From: Hyparrhenia diplandra | Taxonomy: Eukaryota > Streptophyta > Magnoliopsida > Poales > Poaceae | DNA length: 64,000 nucleotides | Assembly: GCA_015847255.1 (NCBI GenBank) | Contig: JADLZK010004681.1 | Span: 558,001-622,000, forward strand | Direction of reading: 5' to 3' | Shown: piece after piece, positions 21,769 to 32,306 of the stretch | Numbering within the stretch: the stretch's first letter is position 1 | Layout of the letters: the number at the start of each line of letters is the position of its first letter | The notes under the pieces: model-generated | Databases searched by the model: none | Seen by the model: only the letters and a program-made list of their open reading frames with translations | Told to the model about the DNA's origin: nothing | Position numbers and translations under genes: made by a program

Positions 21769-22511
21769 TATCGGATATCTTTGGCGCGTGAGGTCGAATC
21801 GGACGGTAGAGAGCGGCAAAGACGATCGACATTTCGCGATTAGGAGTAGCTCCGCTCGGACGCGCCGCCACGTCCTTGCCCGTCGCGTCGGCTGCAAGGG
21901 TCCCGACCATCGAGATCTCCGCCCAGCCTCGTCATCACCGCAATGGGCTCCCGGACATGGTCGAAGTTGGCGTTCTTTGGTGGTTGAAGATGCGCCGCCG
22001 CCGCCGCTAGGGAGGCGATGCAGGTTAGGATGGCCCGCCACCGCCGAGGAGGTCGTGCGGTTCGGGGTGGCCTCACATTGTGTTGCCGGGATTGCCGTTA
22101 TTCAAGAACAAGTCAAGTGCCCTTACCTACAGAGTACTGGAAGGAGCAGATCGATGCATAAAGTGTCCGGAACAGGTCGAGCACTTGCTTGATGGTGATG
22201 TAGAGGTCCTTTTTAGCCCGGGCGGGCATGTTCTTGAGGTCGGTCACCTACAACAACGACGTGATTTGGGAGAAGGAGGCGGAGATGGCACAGGGCGGAG
22301 GAGGTGGAGGTAGAGGCGGTCTGGGTGGAGGGGGGTGGAGGCGAGGCGGCGGGGGGCGGAGGAGGTGGAGAGGCTGCGGCGACGGGCGGAAACGAATGGC
22401 GGCGAGCAGCGGACATCGCGGTGGGAGATGACAATAGATTATTTTTAGAGGTTGTTTTCGCGCCACGGCTGGAGTTGGGCTTCAATATTGGCCCTCAAAA
22501 TTTATAAGCCA
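21769..22511. other. GC-rich segment with an orphan coding-like stretch on the minus strand
   Basis: No complete gene. On the minus strand about 22260-22140 reads VTDLKNMPARAKKDLY and continues with helix-like residues (IKQVLDLFRTLYASI). I do not recognise a family. Bases 22275-22400 are G-rich triplet-like sequence (GGAGGAGGTGG, GGAGGGGGGTGG) that produces false glycine- or proline-rich ORFs. It may be a captured gene fragment. Confidence 0.3.
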
Positions 22512-22520
22512 CCTCCCAAA

Positions 22521-23443
22521 GGAAAAAGTGCGGATTCACTCCCCAACAATCACAAAAGGTTTACTTTTCCTCCCTTAACTTTCGAAAACCGGACATATCA
22601 CCTCCCTCAACTTTTCAAACCATGCAAATTACCTCCCTCGGCGGTTTTGAAGGTGGATTTGCTACAGTAACCATGATTTGCTACAGTGCCAGTGGGTTTG
22701 CTACAGATCCACGGTGTCTTTGCCTTTTCTTTTTAAAAAATTCGATTTAATCTTTAAAAAATCATAGTAAATTATAGAAAAATCATAAAATAAAAATCCA
22801 ATTTTATTGGAGTCCACATGATTAGATCTACACAGTGAATATATAATATGATATGCTTCAAGTACAAAGTTTTTGCTACGAAGGTTTTCTCTTTTTCTTT
22901 TATATTTATAATTGTAAAGTTGCAACTTCTATAATTATTTTGTTAGACAAAAGCACACCATATTATATATTCACCGTGTAGATCTACTCATGTGGAGTCT
23001 AACAAAATTGGATTTTTTTATTTTATGATTTTTTGTGATTTACTATGATTTTTTAAAGATTCAAACTAAATAAATAAAAAAGACAAAATCTTTTTAACAA
23101 AAACTTTATACTAAAGCATATCAAATTATAGATTCACCGTGTAGATCTAATCATATGGAGTCCAACAAAATTGAATTTTTTATTTTATGATTTTTCTATG
23201 ATTTACTATAATTTTTCAAAGATTCAACGGGATTTTTTAAAAAGAAAAGGTACTGGTACTGTAGCAAACCCACTGGTACTGTAGCAAACCACGGTTACTG
23301 TAGCAAATCCACCTTCAAAACCGCTCGAGGGAGGTAATTTGCATGGTTTGAAAAGTTGAGGAAGGTGATATGTCCGGGTTTTCGAGTTGAGGAAGGAAAA
23401 GTCAACTTTTCGTGATAGTTGGGGAGGGAATCAGGACTTTTCC
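22521..23443. mobile_element. Fold-back Mutator-like element 1 (non-autonomous)
   Basis: A 923-bp element whose halves are extended inverted repeats. The ends are GGAAAAAGT and ACTTTTCC. A perfect 9-bp target duplication CCTCCCAAA lies at 22512-22520 and 23444-23452, diagnostic of Mutator-like transposition. The arms contain CAAACCATGCAAATTACC and TTTGCTACAGT repeats. No ORF. Transcripts would fold into a long hairpin. Confidence 0.9.
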
Positions 23444-23518
23444 CCTCCCAAATGAAAAGTAGGGGCCTAGTTTTGGGCCTCGGCTCGAGTTTGACTAACT
23501 AGAGACGCTCGCGTGAAA

Positions 23519-24377
23519 GGAAAAAGTCTCAATTCCTCTCCCCAACTATCATTTAAAGTTCACTTTTTCCTCCCTCAGCGTTAAAACCAGGACAAATCAC
23601 CTCCCTCAACTTTTCAAACCATGCAAATTACCTCCCTTGAGCGGTTTTGAGGGCGGTATTGCTACAAGAACAACGATTTGTCTTTTCTTTTTTTTAAAAA
23701 CATTCGGTTGAATCTTTAAAAATCATAGTAAATCACAGAAAAATCATAAAATGAAAAAATCCAATTTTGTTAGACTCCACATGATTAGATCTACACATTG
23801 AATATATAATATGATATTATTTAGTACAAAGCTTTTGTTTTCTTTTTTTCTTTTATATTTATTTGGTTGAATCTTTAAAAATCATAGTAAATTATAAAAA
23901 AAATCATAAAATAGAAAATATATTTTTTTTTATACTCCACATGTGCATGACTACACAATGAATCTATCATATGATATGCTTCAGTACAAAATTTCTACTG
24001 TAGCTTTAGATCTATACTTTTGTGTAATTTATTGAAATATTCTATAGTTGCAACTTCTATAATTATTTTTGAACTAAAGCATACCATATTATATATTCAA
24101 TGTGTAGATCTACTCATGTGGAATCTAACAAACTTGAATTTTCTATTTTATGATTTTTTACGTGATTTACTATGATTTTTTAAAGATTTAACCAGAATTT
24201 TTAAAAAATGAAAAAGGCAAACCACTGTTACTGTAGCAATACCGCCCTCAAAACTGCTTCGAGGGAGGTAATTTGCATGGTTTGAAAAGTTGAGGGATGT
24301 GATTTGTCCGGTTTTGACGTTGAGGGAGGAAAAGTGAACTTTTCGTGATAGTTGAGGGAGGGAATCTGACTTTTTCC
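23519..24377. mobile_element. Fold-back Mutator-like element 2 (same family)
   Basis: An 859-bp element with ends GGAAAAAGT and ACTTTTTCC and a perfect 9-bp duplication CGCGTGAAA at 23510-23518 and 24378-24386. It is related to element 1 throughout but separated from it by only 66 bp (9-bp duplications included in the flanks). Independent target duplications show two insertions rather than one duplication. Confidence 0.9.
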
Positions 24378-24444
24378 CGCGTGAAATAACTCTCTACTTA
24401 AGGCCCAATAGGATCTAGTACTTCTTCTGTTACCGACGTGGCCC

Positions 24445-24452
24445 TATAAATA
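24445..24452 (+). promoter_or_regulatory. TATA box of F-box gene E
   Basis: TATAAATA lies 88 bp upstream of the ATG at 24540, in non-repeat sequence just after the second fold-back element. The spacing suits a short 5' UTR. Confidence 0.6.
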
Positions 24453-24539
24453 AATACATCCATATAGCACGTATGGCAATGAAAGGAATCGTATATCGTA
24501 TGGACCTAGCTCAAGAGTAATCATCGGATCGGTGACGCG

Positions 24540-26394
24540 ATGCCCTCGTCAACTCTTGTGGCCGCAGCGGCGGCGGCGCCTCCTCTTCGCCGGCGCCAGC
24601 GCAGGCCTTTTGAATCCGTGACTCTCAGCCTCCCGGTGTTCAGCTCCCGGGTGCTGCCGCCGAGGGACTGGGCGGGGCTGCCGCCGGAACTGATCTCCAG
24701 CATCCTCCACAGGCTCGACCACGTCCAGATCATGTTGGGGCCTGACAAGGTGTGCCAGTCCTGGCGCCGCGCGGCGCAGGACGAGCCCCGAGCTCTGGCG
24801 CCGCATCAACATGCGAGGGAGCAAGGCTCTCTCTGACCGGAACCTGGTTGACCTGAACCAGATGGCGGTGGAGGCCGTACGGCGCAGCCAGGGGCAGTGC
24901 CAGGCGTTCTCCGGAGACGGCGACGGCCTCCACGACGAGTTCATCCACTACCTCGGCGATCAGTGAGCATTTATATCTGTCTATATATATTGTAGTTAAT
25001 TATAATCCCATACGTACATCATGAAGCTTGTCTTAAAGAGAAGATTGATTACTTGCAGCGCACCATCGTTAAAGCGCCTGATCCTCGTCTGGTGCGCGTG
25101 CGACGAACTTTCGGATCAAGGATTCATGCACGCCATAAAGGGATTCCCTTTGCTCGAGGAGCTCCATCTTTCCATGCCTGGGGATTGGAATGTGCATCAA
25201 CGCGCGCGAGTGTTTGAGGCCATTGCCGAGAGGTGCCCATCCCTGAAACACTTGACAGTTTACTCCTACATAGTAGACAAGGAAGCTATGGCGATCGCCG
25301 GAATGCACGAGCTACGTTCCCTGCAGATCAGGAAGAAGTATCTCACTGACCGTGGTCTTGTGGCAATCCTCGACAACTGCATTCACCTAAAGTCGCTCGA
25401 CCTACTCAAATGCCACAATATCCACATGACTCCCGAGATGGAAGCTAGGATCAAGACAAAGAAGCTGCTCATGAATTGCAGATGGTACAGCTTTCGTGAG
25501 CCGGACAGCCCTACGAGTGAATGTTATACCTGTTCCGAGTACTTTAGATCCAGGTATTACCAGCACCTCTATCGTCCCAATGACGAGAAGGAATCCATGG
25601 TGATCTTGGCAGTGCGCGAACTGCGCTCGCTTGAGAAGGAAGCCATGGTGATCTTGGCAGTGCGCGAACTGCGCTCCCTTAAGCTCTACCGCAATGATCT
25701 CACCAGTAAAGGACTCACAGACGTCCTTGACAAGTGCCCTCAACTTGAGCCCCTCGACGTGTGGAACTGCCTCAATATCGTCCGGAACAATAATAATGCA
25801 CTACGAGCTACTTCTGAATGGGATCACCAGATTAAGGCCAAGAAGCTGACCACCAAGCTGCTTATGCGCTCCAATCCTAACGCATTTAACCCTGAGTGCC
25901 TCTACATACACAACTGCCGCATTATGGTCATGAACAGCCACCACGGGCGGATCATCATGGACAGCAAGCTGGGAGAAAAGTACAAGAGGTTTAAGCTCAG
26001 GAGATGGGCAAAAAAGCACCATCAAAGGACCAGGAAAATGAAGGCCAAGATTGAGCGATACTTGGAAATACAGCAATACTTGGAAATACCTCTCGTCAAG
26101 AAAAAAGCACCAGCAAAGGACTATATGGAATTTGAAGGTGTGGAGGTCAAGACCTCTCGTTATTATAGGGGTAAATATTCGGAATTTGATGGTTTGGAAT
26201 TTGAGCCCCGCAGTCCTACGAGTGAATGCTCTACTTGTCTTATGTTTGAATACTTGGCCGGACGATGGGACCTTGACGACTATTCTGATTACTATGATTC
26301 ATCCTACGGCCTTGATGTATATGACGAGATCGAATTTCAAGTGCATGATAGGATGGTAGGAAAGAGGTTTCGCAGGTACCACAAAATGGAATGA
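24540..26394 (+). CDS. F-box/LRR protein (gene E), almost intact; one extra base in exon 1
   Basis: Exon 1 (24540-24962) encodes an Ala/Arg-rich N-terminus and an F-box (PRDWAGLPPELISSILHRL to AAQDEP). A run of four C at about 24786-24789 has one base too many. Removing it in thought continues the family sequence ELWRRINM and on to a GATCA|GTGAGC donor. Exon 2 (25059-26394), after TTGCAG, joins in phase as H-APSLKRLILVW and is open for 445 codons. It holds LRRs (LLEELHLS, LKHLTVYS, LRSLQI, LKSLDLL), a second LRR block (LRSLKLY, LEPLDVW), and a long Lys/Arg- then Tyr/Asp-rich C-terminal extension. A 48-bp in-frame tandem duplication lies at 25585-25680, and the PTSEC-x-TC motif occurs twice. 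Family role: SCF ubiquitin-ligase substrate receptor (FBL23/SKIP19-like). As written the frame ends at 24836; the gene may be intact if the extra C is a sequence error. Confidence 0.8.
25585..25680 (+). repeat. 48-bp in-frame tandem duplication in gene E
   Basis: Copies 25585-25632 and 25633-25680 each encode EKE(S/A)MVILAVRELRSL. The copies differ at two positions. It lengthens an LRR by 16 residues without a frameshift. Confidence 0.9.
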
Positions 26395-27386
26395 ATGAGA
26401 ATTATGCCCTTCTGGATGAGCTCGTCAAATCACTTGGCACCCTTCCCTCTGGTCTCAGAAATGTTTTAGTTTTCTGCGGTCCAGCAAGTTTGTACGCTTT
26501 AGGTTTTGGGCATCATCCTACATGATGGATTGGAAGCTACTTTTATTCTGCTTTCTGCTCTCTTTCAAGTTTTCAGCAGCTAATCTTACCAGAATGAGCA
26601 GATTTAAACAGCGAGGTGGTATTGGTGTTTGTCGTTGGCATAGCTTGGGTTATTTGTAACAGCAAAGGAAATTGCAAGGCTGAATTCGGGGCAATGGTTA
26701 TCTATATAGTATCTGGAACATTTGGCTTGCAGCCTTGCACACAACAGGAAGGTGTTTAATGGGTGGATAAATCAGTCCACAGAGCAAAAAGGTGCTTCTT
26801 AGGCACCGCTTGACACTGGGCTCAATAGCTGGAAGTTCTTTTGATTAAGATTCTATAGGGAGTGGACTATGGTCAGTGCTTCACCGACAGCAATAACAGC
26901 TCCCAAGTCCACTCCTTCCAATGTAGCGAAATGTTTTTTTTTTTCCAACAAAAGAATATACAAGATTATTTAGGAGGCATCCATGCATTTTTGTGTTGGA
27001 ATTGCAACATAGCAGGCAGGCCAAATTCAACAAAAATCAACACAATATTGTTACACAATCATTGGAAAAGCAGTAATAGTAAACAGAAAATAAATATAGC
27101 AAAACACGCAGCGACATCAATTCAAAAAGACAAACTTAAGGCAAAAAGTCCTATTATCAACTTTTAACAATGAAGGCCATCCTGTGGGCACAATTGATAT
27201 CATTCATATAATAAAACAGTAGCTATTATTACAACCAGGATCACTAAGGACCAGAAAAACTCAGTTGATGGTGTTCAACTTTAATCCATAATTTATATAA
27301 CTAAGTTCAACTAAATATTGATAGCGATGATGTTTCACAACCTCCCAGTTTTTCACAATATTGACTCACTGTCATTGTTGAAACTT
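26395..27386. other. Region between convergent genes E and D
   Basis: 3' flanks of the two genes, no ORF. Bases about 26840-27100 are homologous to 55310-55535 (shared CTATGGT(C/G)AGTG, a T run and GGCAGGCCAAATTC). The rest is AT-rich. Confidence 0.5.
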
Positions 27387-28891
27387 TTAAAATTCATCTT
27401 CAGAGTCTTCATCTTCATTTTCTTCTTCGTCTTCATCTGAGCTACTATATTTTGCCTCTTCAGAGTCTTCTTCTTCATTTTCTTCTTCGTCTTCATCTGA
27501 GATACTATATATATTCTTCTGTTTAATCTTCAAGTTCTTGACTCTAGCACATTTTCGCCTGTAACTCTGCATCCATCGTGCCATCCACAAAAAGGCCAGT
27601 GAGGTGAAGTGATTCTAGTATAGGGCAATTATCGAGGATACCACTCAATGCTTCACCACTGAAGATATAGTTCAACAACTCTAAGGAGCGCAGCTGGCAC
27701 ATCAGTGGAGTCCTATATATGTCTCCATCCACACATTCCTCAATACAAGCATCCCCAAAAGTATAGCCAGAAGGCATAGTGAAGCTTATTTTGAGATTCT
27801 TGAGAAGAGGACGAGCTTTGCATACAGATTCAAAAAACCTGTCAGAGGCGCTAATATGTTCATATGGGGGGGGTGAAATTTCAAGGAGTCTTCAAGGAGA
27901 GGGAGCTTCTCGATGGCTTCAAGCAATACTTCATAGGATGCATCCAGGACACATGATAGATGGAGATGGAGCACTTTCAAAGAGGGCGACCTGGAGGAGG
28001 AATGCCCCAAAATTAGATTCCAGGTTGCAGAGACTAAGCCACCTAGAGTTTATCACAAACTCGATCCATGAACATTATGTGACAAATATGGCCAATGATA
28101 ACAAACTGTGGAAATATTGCAACCAACGAATAACAGATGATCACTGGACTAATTATGCCATGTAATTAATGATAAGTTGCAAAACACCGAATAACAGAGT
28201 GATGCAAGAGATACGAGATAAAAGAATACAAGACCCCATGCAATTCTAGGTGTTTTTCCTCTCAAAAAAATATGTTAATACATGTATATGTTCCCTAAAA
28301 GAACAGTGCAGTACTCATCATTTGGTGTGCAAGCATAGAACATCTTAGTAGAGTAACTGGTAAAACTTCTAAGACTGCAAGATCTTTCATGAAGAAATAT
28401 AAAAAAAAAAAATGCATCTAGAAGATATAAAAAGATGTTCATGATTGATGAATTTGCTACACAAGCAATATACATAAAACTTGAGTTAATGATCTATACA
28501 TTAACATTAGATAAAAAAGAAGATGGTTCTATAGATAAACCTTTCAGCAAGATAGAGCAGTGACTCATCATCCCAAGGCCCCGAGAATGCTTCACACTGC
28601 CCTGCACTTCGGTCCACAGCATCACGCACAGCAATTTCAATTAATGACCATTCGGGACTGTTGTGATATGAATGCGGCGCCAGAGCTCAGGCTCCTTGAC
28701 CGTGACATGCCGCCATGCCTTGCACACACCCTCTGCCCCCCCCACATGATCTCGCAGGACCCCAACCTCAGAAAGATGTTGAGCAGCACATCATCAGGCA
28801 GTGCCGCCCAGTCTCTCACCTCACCAAGGACAAATGATTCTGAGGGAAGATTCTTGCGGTGGCGACGGCTGCTGCTGCTGGAGATGTCCAT
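27387..28891 (-). pseudogene. F-box/LRR gene D, multiply frameshifted, with duplicated acidic tail
   Basis: Exon 1 (28891-28541) begins MDISSSSSRRHRK and has an F-box start VRDWAALPDDVLLNIFLRLG. The frame breaks in a run of C near 28737-28743, so the rest of the F-box and the LWRRI-like block lie in other frames. The exon ends GAAAG|GTTTAT. Exon 2 (27990-27387) follows TCCTCCAG and starts SPSLKVLHLHLSC, in the family phase. Frame changes occur near the G run at about 27867, near 27780 and near 27560. LRR pieces (LRSLELL, CPILESLHLTG) are readable between them. The C-terminus is DEDEEENE-rich because of a 60-bp in-frame duplication. The intron is 550 bp. It is probably a pseudogene; assembly error at homopolymers is possible. 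Confidence 0.7.
27399..27518. repeat. 60-bp tandem duplication coding an acidic tail (gene D)
   Basis: Units starting at 27399 and 27459 share TTCTTCTTCGTCTTCATCTG. On the minus strand each encodes SDEDEEENE(E/D)EDSE. The length keeps the frame. Confidence 0.85.
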
Positions 28892-29927
28892 TGTGATCTG
28901 TAAATCTTTGGTGACAAAAACAAAGGAGGTGAATATCTCTGTAGATGACTGTTTTTTATGGATACGCACGGTCCTGCAGCTTTATTAGAAAGCCCACAAG
29001 TATTGTTCTGAGTAATAACTAACACTTTAAAATCAGCACTTTGTCAGACAAAAGATAAAATATGCACTTGTTATTAACTCTATATAGTGTGCCAATCTAG
29101 AGGAGAAATTACTGTGAATGTTTAAGCAGAGGGGAACCTCTGAAAGCGTGGCGTTGAAAACCATTGCCATTCCATCCTAGGCATATCTAAGTTCAGTCTT
29201 CTATTTTTCAAAAAAAAAAGTACAGCTGCATTGTTTAATTATCTTTAAACAGTTGCATTATAGAGATCGTGGACACATCAGAAACTGCTATATACAGTAC
29301 GTTCCACAGGTATCTTGGTGCACAAAACGAATCATACTTAAACAAATCAACAAAGTGGCTTAGTCTTTCAAAATCGGTATCCAAATCCCTGTCTAATACA
29401 ATTAGCTAGCGATCCAATTAAGCAGACCGCATTATATTAACTGGTGCACAGTGGAAGTAAACCAAGGCGCTGATGGATTCTGACCTTGAAGACTTCCTCG
29501 CTCAGCGGCACAGACGCAGATCTCCTCTCCTTCCCTTATATCCGTCAAGGTTCCGACATCCACGGCGAGATGGACCACGTACGCGGCTCTCCTTCTTCCC
29601 GATGACCCTTCCTGGCAACAATGGCGGCAAGATCCAGCTCCTTGCCCTCCTTCCCGCCGATAGCAACTAGCTACTCGCTTCTCTCCGGACGCAGCTCCTC
29701 CTTCTAGTCCAAAGGATCTAGGCGGCGGTGGCGGGTGGGTCTGTCATTTGCGGCGGCTCTAGGGTTTGAGCGGCGGCGGTGGCCGGGTTTGGAATTTGGA
29801 ACGGTGGTCTGTCAGACGGCTGTGTGGAGTTGAGCCGGCAGCGTTGGAGTTGGAGGGTGGGTCGTGTGGGGCCCGGGAGCGGCGGACTCAACTCAACATT
29901 TGTCTAGTTTTGTTTTAAGAAAATACG
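28892..29927 (-). other. 5' flank of gene D
   Basis: AT-rich to about 29460, then GC-rich (29470-29900) like a grass 5' UTR/CpG-rich upstream region. The short plus-strand ORF at 29473-29670 has no recognised similarity and I do not call it a gene. Confidence 0.35.
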
Positions 29928-30168
29928 TGGTGGTGTTTAGTTCACCTAATATTTGGCACTATAGCTGAAATTTGGCACTGGAGCACTTTTAGTTTGTTTT
30001 TAAGTAATTGTTGTCCCATCGTGAGTTAACTAGGATCAAAATATTTGTCTTGCAAAGTACATCTAAACTATGTAATTAGTTATTTTATTATTTACCTACA
30101 TTTGATGCTTCCTAGCAAAAGATTTTACGCGTGACGGAAATCGCAAAGTTTGGAACTAAACACAACCA
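29928..30168. mobile_element. Probable Tourist-like MITE
   Basis: The termini GTGGTGTTTAGTTCAC and GGAACTAAACACAACCAC are imperfect inverted repeats, as in the grass GTTTAGTTC-ended MITE families. No clean target duplication was seen. Confidence 0.5.
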
Positions 30169-30914
30169 CCGTCAAAATTTGTATATCCAAATAGATTTAC
30201 TACAACGGCCGAAACCCTATGTTGCGCGTCGCCGCACTCGGGGGCGAGCCGAGGGAGCCATCGTCGATCACCCCGACGGCATCTCGCGCGAGGGTAGCGG
30301 CGGGCTGCGGAGGTGGTCGCGACGGAGGCGGGCGGAGGCGTGGGCTAGGCACTCTCGCGCCCGCCGGCCGAGGACAAGCGGAGCGGCGGTGGCACTAGCG
30401 AGGACGGCGAGGGAGTAGGAGGAAGGGGCAGTGGAAGGTTCGGGAGAGAATGAGAGAGAGCAAGAGGACGGGAGCTGCGTGTGTGTGTGCGTTTTTTTTT
30501 TTCCTACGGTGGGGAGGAGTGGGGGATACTTGCAAGGGGCAGCACAAATGGCCAATGAAGACCGGCGACGTGGATGAATCAGGCGGCAAGGATTGGTTAC
30601 TGTTCACTGTAGCATGTCGGTGATGTGGCATAGCTGGCTATCCAAGAATCATCTTAGGATTGTATTGTTAAAATAAAATAAATGACATGTTCAGATCTTC
30701 AAACAAGTTTCAGTTGTCCTCGTAAGCCTTTTTGGTGTACACATCACCTTTTTCAATTTTTATTGTTCTTCAAACATGGACATCTTTAAATCCAAGTTCC
30801 TTAGGTTTGACTTTATTGTAAAACCAAATAATCAGGGTTGATCTGCTCCTCCATCTAATAAAAAACTATATTGCACTTTATTAGATCATGGGCATTCTTG
30901 AAATGGAGGCCAAA
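30169..30914. other. GC-rich then AT-rich intergenic sequence
   Basis: Bases 30200-30420 are GC-rich and give overlapping ORFs on both strands without recognised similarity. Bases 30600-30660 (TGTAGCATGTCGG, GATGTGGCATAGCTGGCTATC) look like a MITE remnant. No gene. Confidence 0.35.
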
Positions 30915-31600
30915 CAACCACTACTACAGAATCGATCTTTAGCGGCGACACCATTAGTGTCGGATTTGATTGAACCACCATGGATGACACTTTAGTGTCG
31001 GTTATTTTCATCAAAATCGAAAAATCAGGGTTGTCCAATAAACGACAGTGAAAGCCCACATCACTGCCAACTCTAGCCACAAGCCCACAAACCGCGAAAG
31101 TGATTGAACAGTGAACTATCATGTTCGGCTCTTGGCACGAAGTGGTAGTGATGTATTTTTAACAGTGTTGGTTTGGTGCTTCACCTAATATACTCCCTCA
31201 GGGATGGCATTAGTAGTCGTTTAGGACAAAGCGACACGGTCTCCAAAATACAACTTTAACATCTTATTATTATAAAAATATTTATAGAGATGTAATATAT
31301 GTATACTTTTATCAAAGTATTTTTTTTAAGACAAATCTACTCATATAATGTTTACATTTACAAACTCAACAACTTAAAAATTATTGATGATTTATATTCA
31401 CAATGTTGGACCTAAACCTTGTCCAAAACGACCTCTAATACCATCTCGAGAGGGAGTATGTTTGTATCGATGTCGGTTTGTAGCTTAAATTGACACTAAT
31501 AACCTGATTACATAAAGTTGTCGCCCTCTCCTCCCTTCTCTCTTCCATTCAGATTACACAGCTAGAGAGGGCTTGCGTTTTCTTTCTCCCTCCATTGTTG
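30915..31600. mobile_element. Possible CACTA-like fragment interrupted by a Stowaway MITE
   Basis: The sequence begins CACTACTACAGAATCGATC at 30912-30932 and carries repeated TTTAGTGTCGG / GTGTCGGTT motifs at 30950-31000, with GATGTCGGTTTGTAG recurring after the MITE at about 31470. The second terminus was not found. Confidence 0.4.
31193..31456. mobile_element. Stowaway-type MITE, same family as 14136-14626
   Basis: A 264-bp element between TA at 31191-31192 and 31457-31458, with CTCCCTC and GAGGGAG ends and the shared interior ATATGTATACTTTTAT and TTAAAAATTATTGATGATTT-like sequence. Confidence 0.8.
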
Positions 31601-32098
31601 TGGCCACTCTTCCCCATGAAGCTCTTGGATTTGGAAGCATGGGCATGACCTTCTTGCTTTTAAGGTTAATAACAACCAATAATGCATGGACTCCTTTGAT
31701 TTTGATGCTTAATTACCGTTGTTATGATGGCTACGTTTCTTCATTATCATTGTGGTTTGTTTCTCCATTTTAGATATCAAGCACTTTGATTTGATTTTGA
31801 GGAAGGCATCCAACCAAGTTGCGGTGATCTTCCAAAAGGTCGGTTTGTATTGCCTCATTCAAATTCGTAGCTCACTACATGGTGTTCTTGATGATAATCG
31901 GTTCTTATATGAGAGTGCGGGTAGGTTCTTTTTAGAAACTTGATGACCAAATTGATCCATTTGTCACCTACCAAAACAATGTTTGAAGCTACATTGTTAT
32001 TCATGATTAAGTCTAGTGTAAATTAGTGTCTCCAATTTTACATGGCATGGAGTAGAATAATTTCTCTTGACTAATGTGTGTACAATAAAAAACTGGAT
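31601..32098. other. Intergenic sequence without a supported gene
   Basis: AT-rich with two short plus-strand ORFs (31573-31773, 31752-31943) of no recognised family. It ends at the TSD of the LTR element (TGGAT, 32094-32098). Confidence 0.35.
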
Positions 32099-32289
32099 TG
32101 TCATGACCCGCTTAATGGAGGGGGCACCGCCGCCGCTTGGGGCCCAAGGCCCAAGCGGCGCCGTGGCCGGCCGTTGCCGCCCACCGTGATCGCGTCATCT
32201 GCTTTCGCCATTAAGTAATGATTATTTAGGAAATAAAATAGGAATAAAATAGGAAATCCAATCAGAGATTTCTTAAGATGCAAGTCTTC

Positions 32290-32306
32290 CAGGACTATAA
32301 ATACGA
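32290..32306 (+). promoter_or_regulatory. TATA-like LTR promoter
   Basis: GGACTATAAATACGAGG in the 5' LTR, repeated with a one-base change near 34972 in the 3' LTR. Conserved in both LTRs, as expected for a U3 promoter. Confidence 0.55.

Noticed and set aside
22213..22507. Glycine- and proline-rich ORFs on both strands
   Set aside because: Caused by a GGAGG-type repeat tract; compositional.
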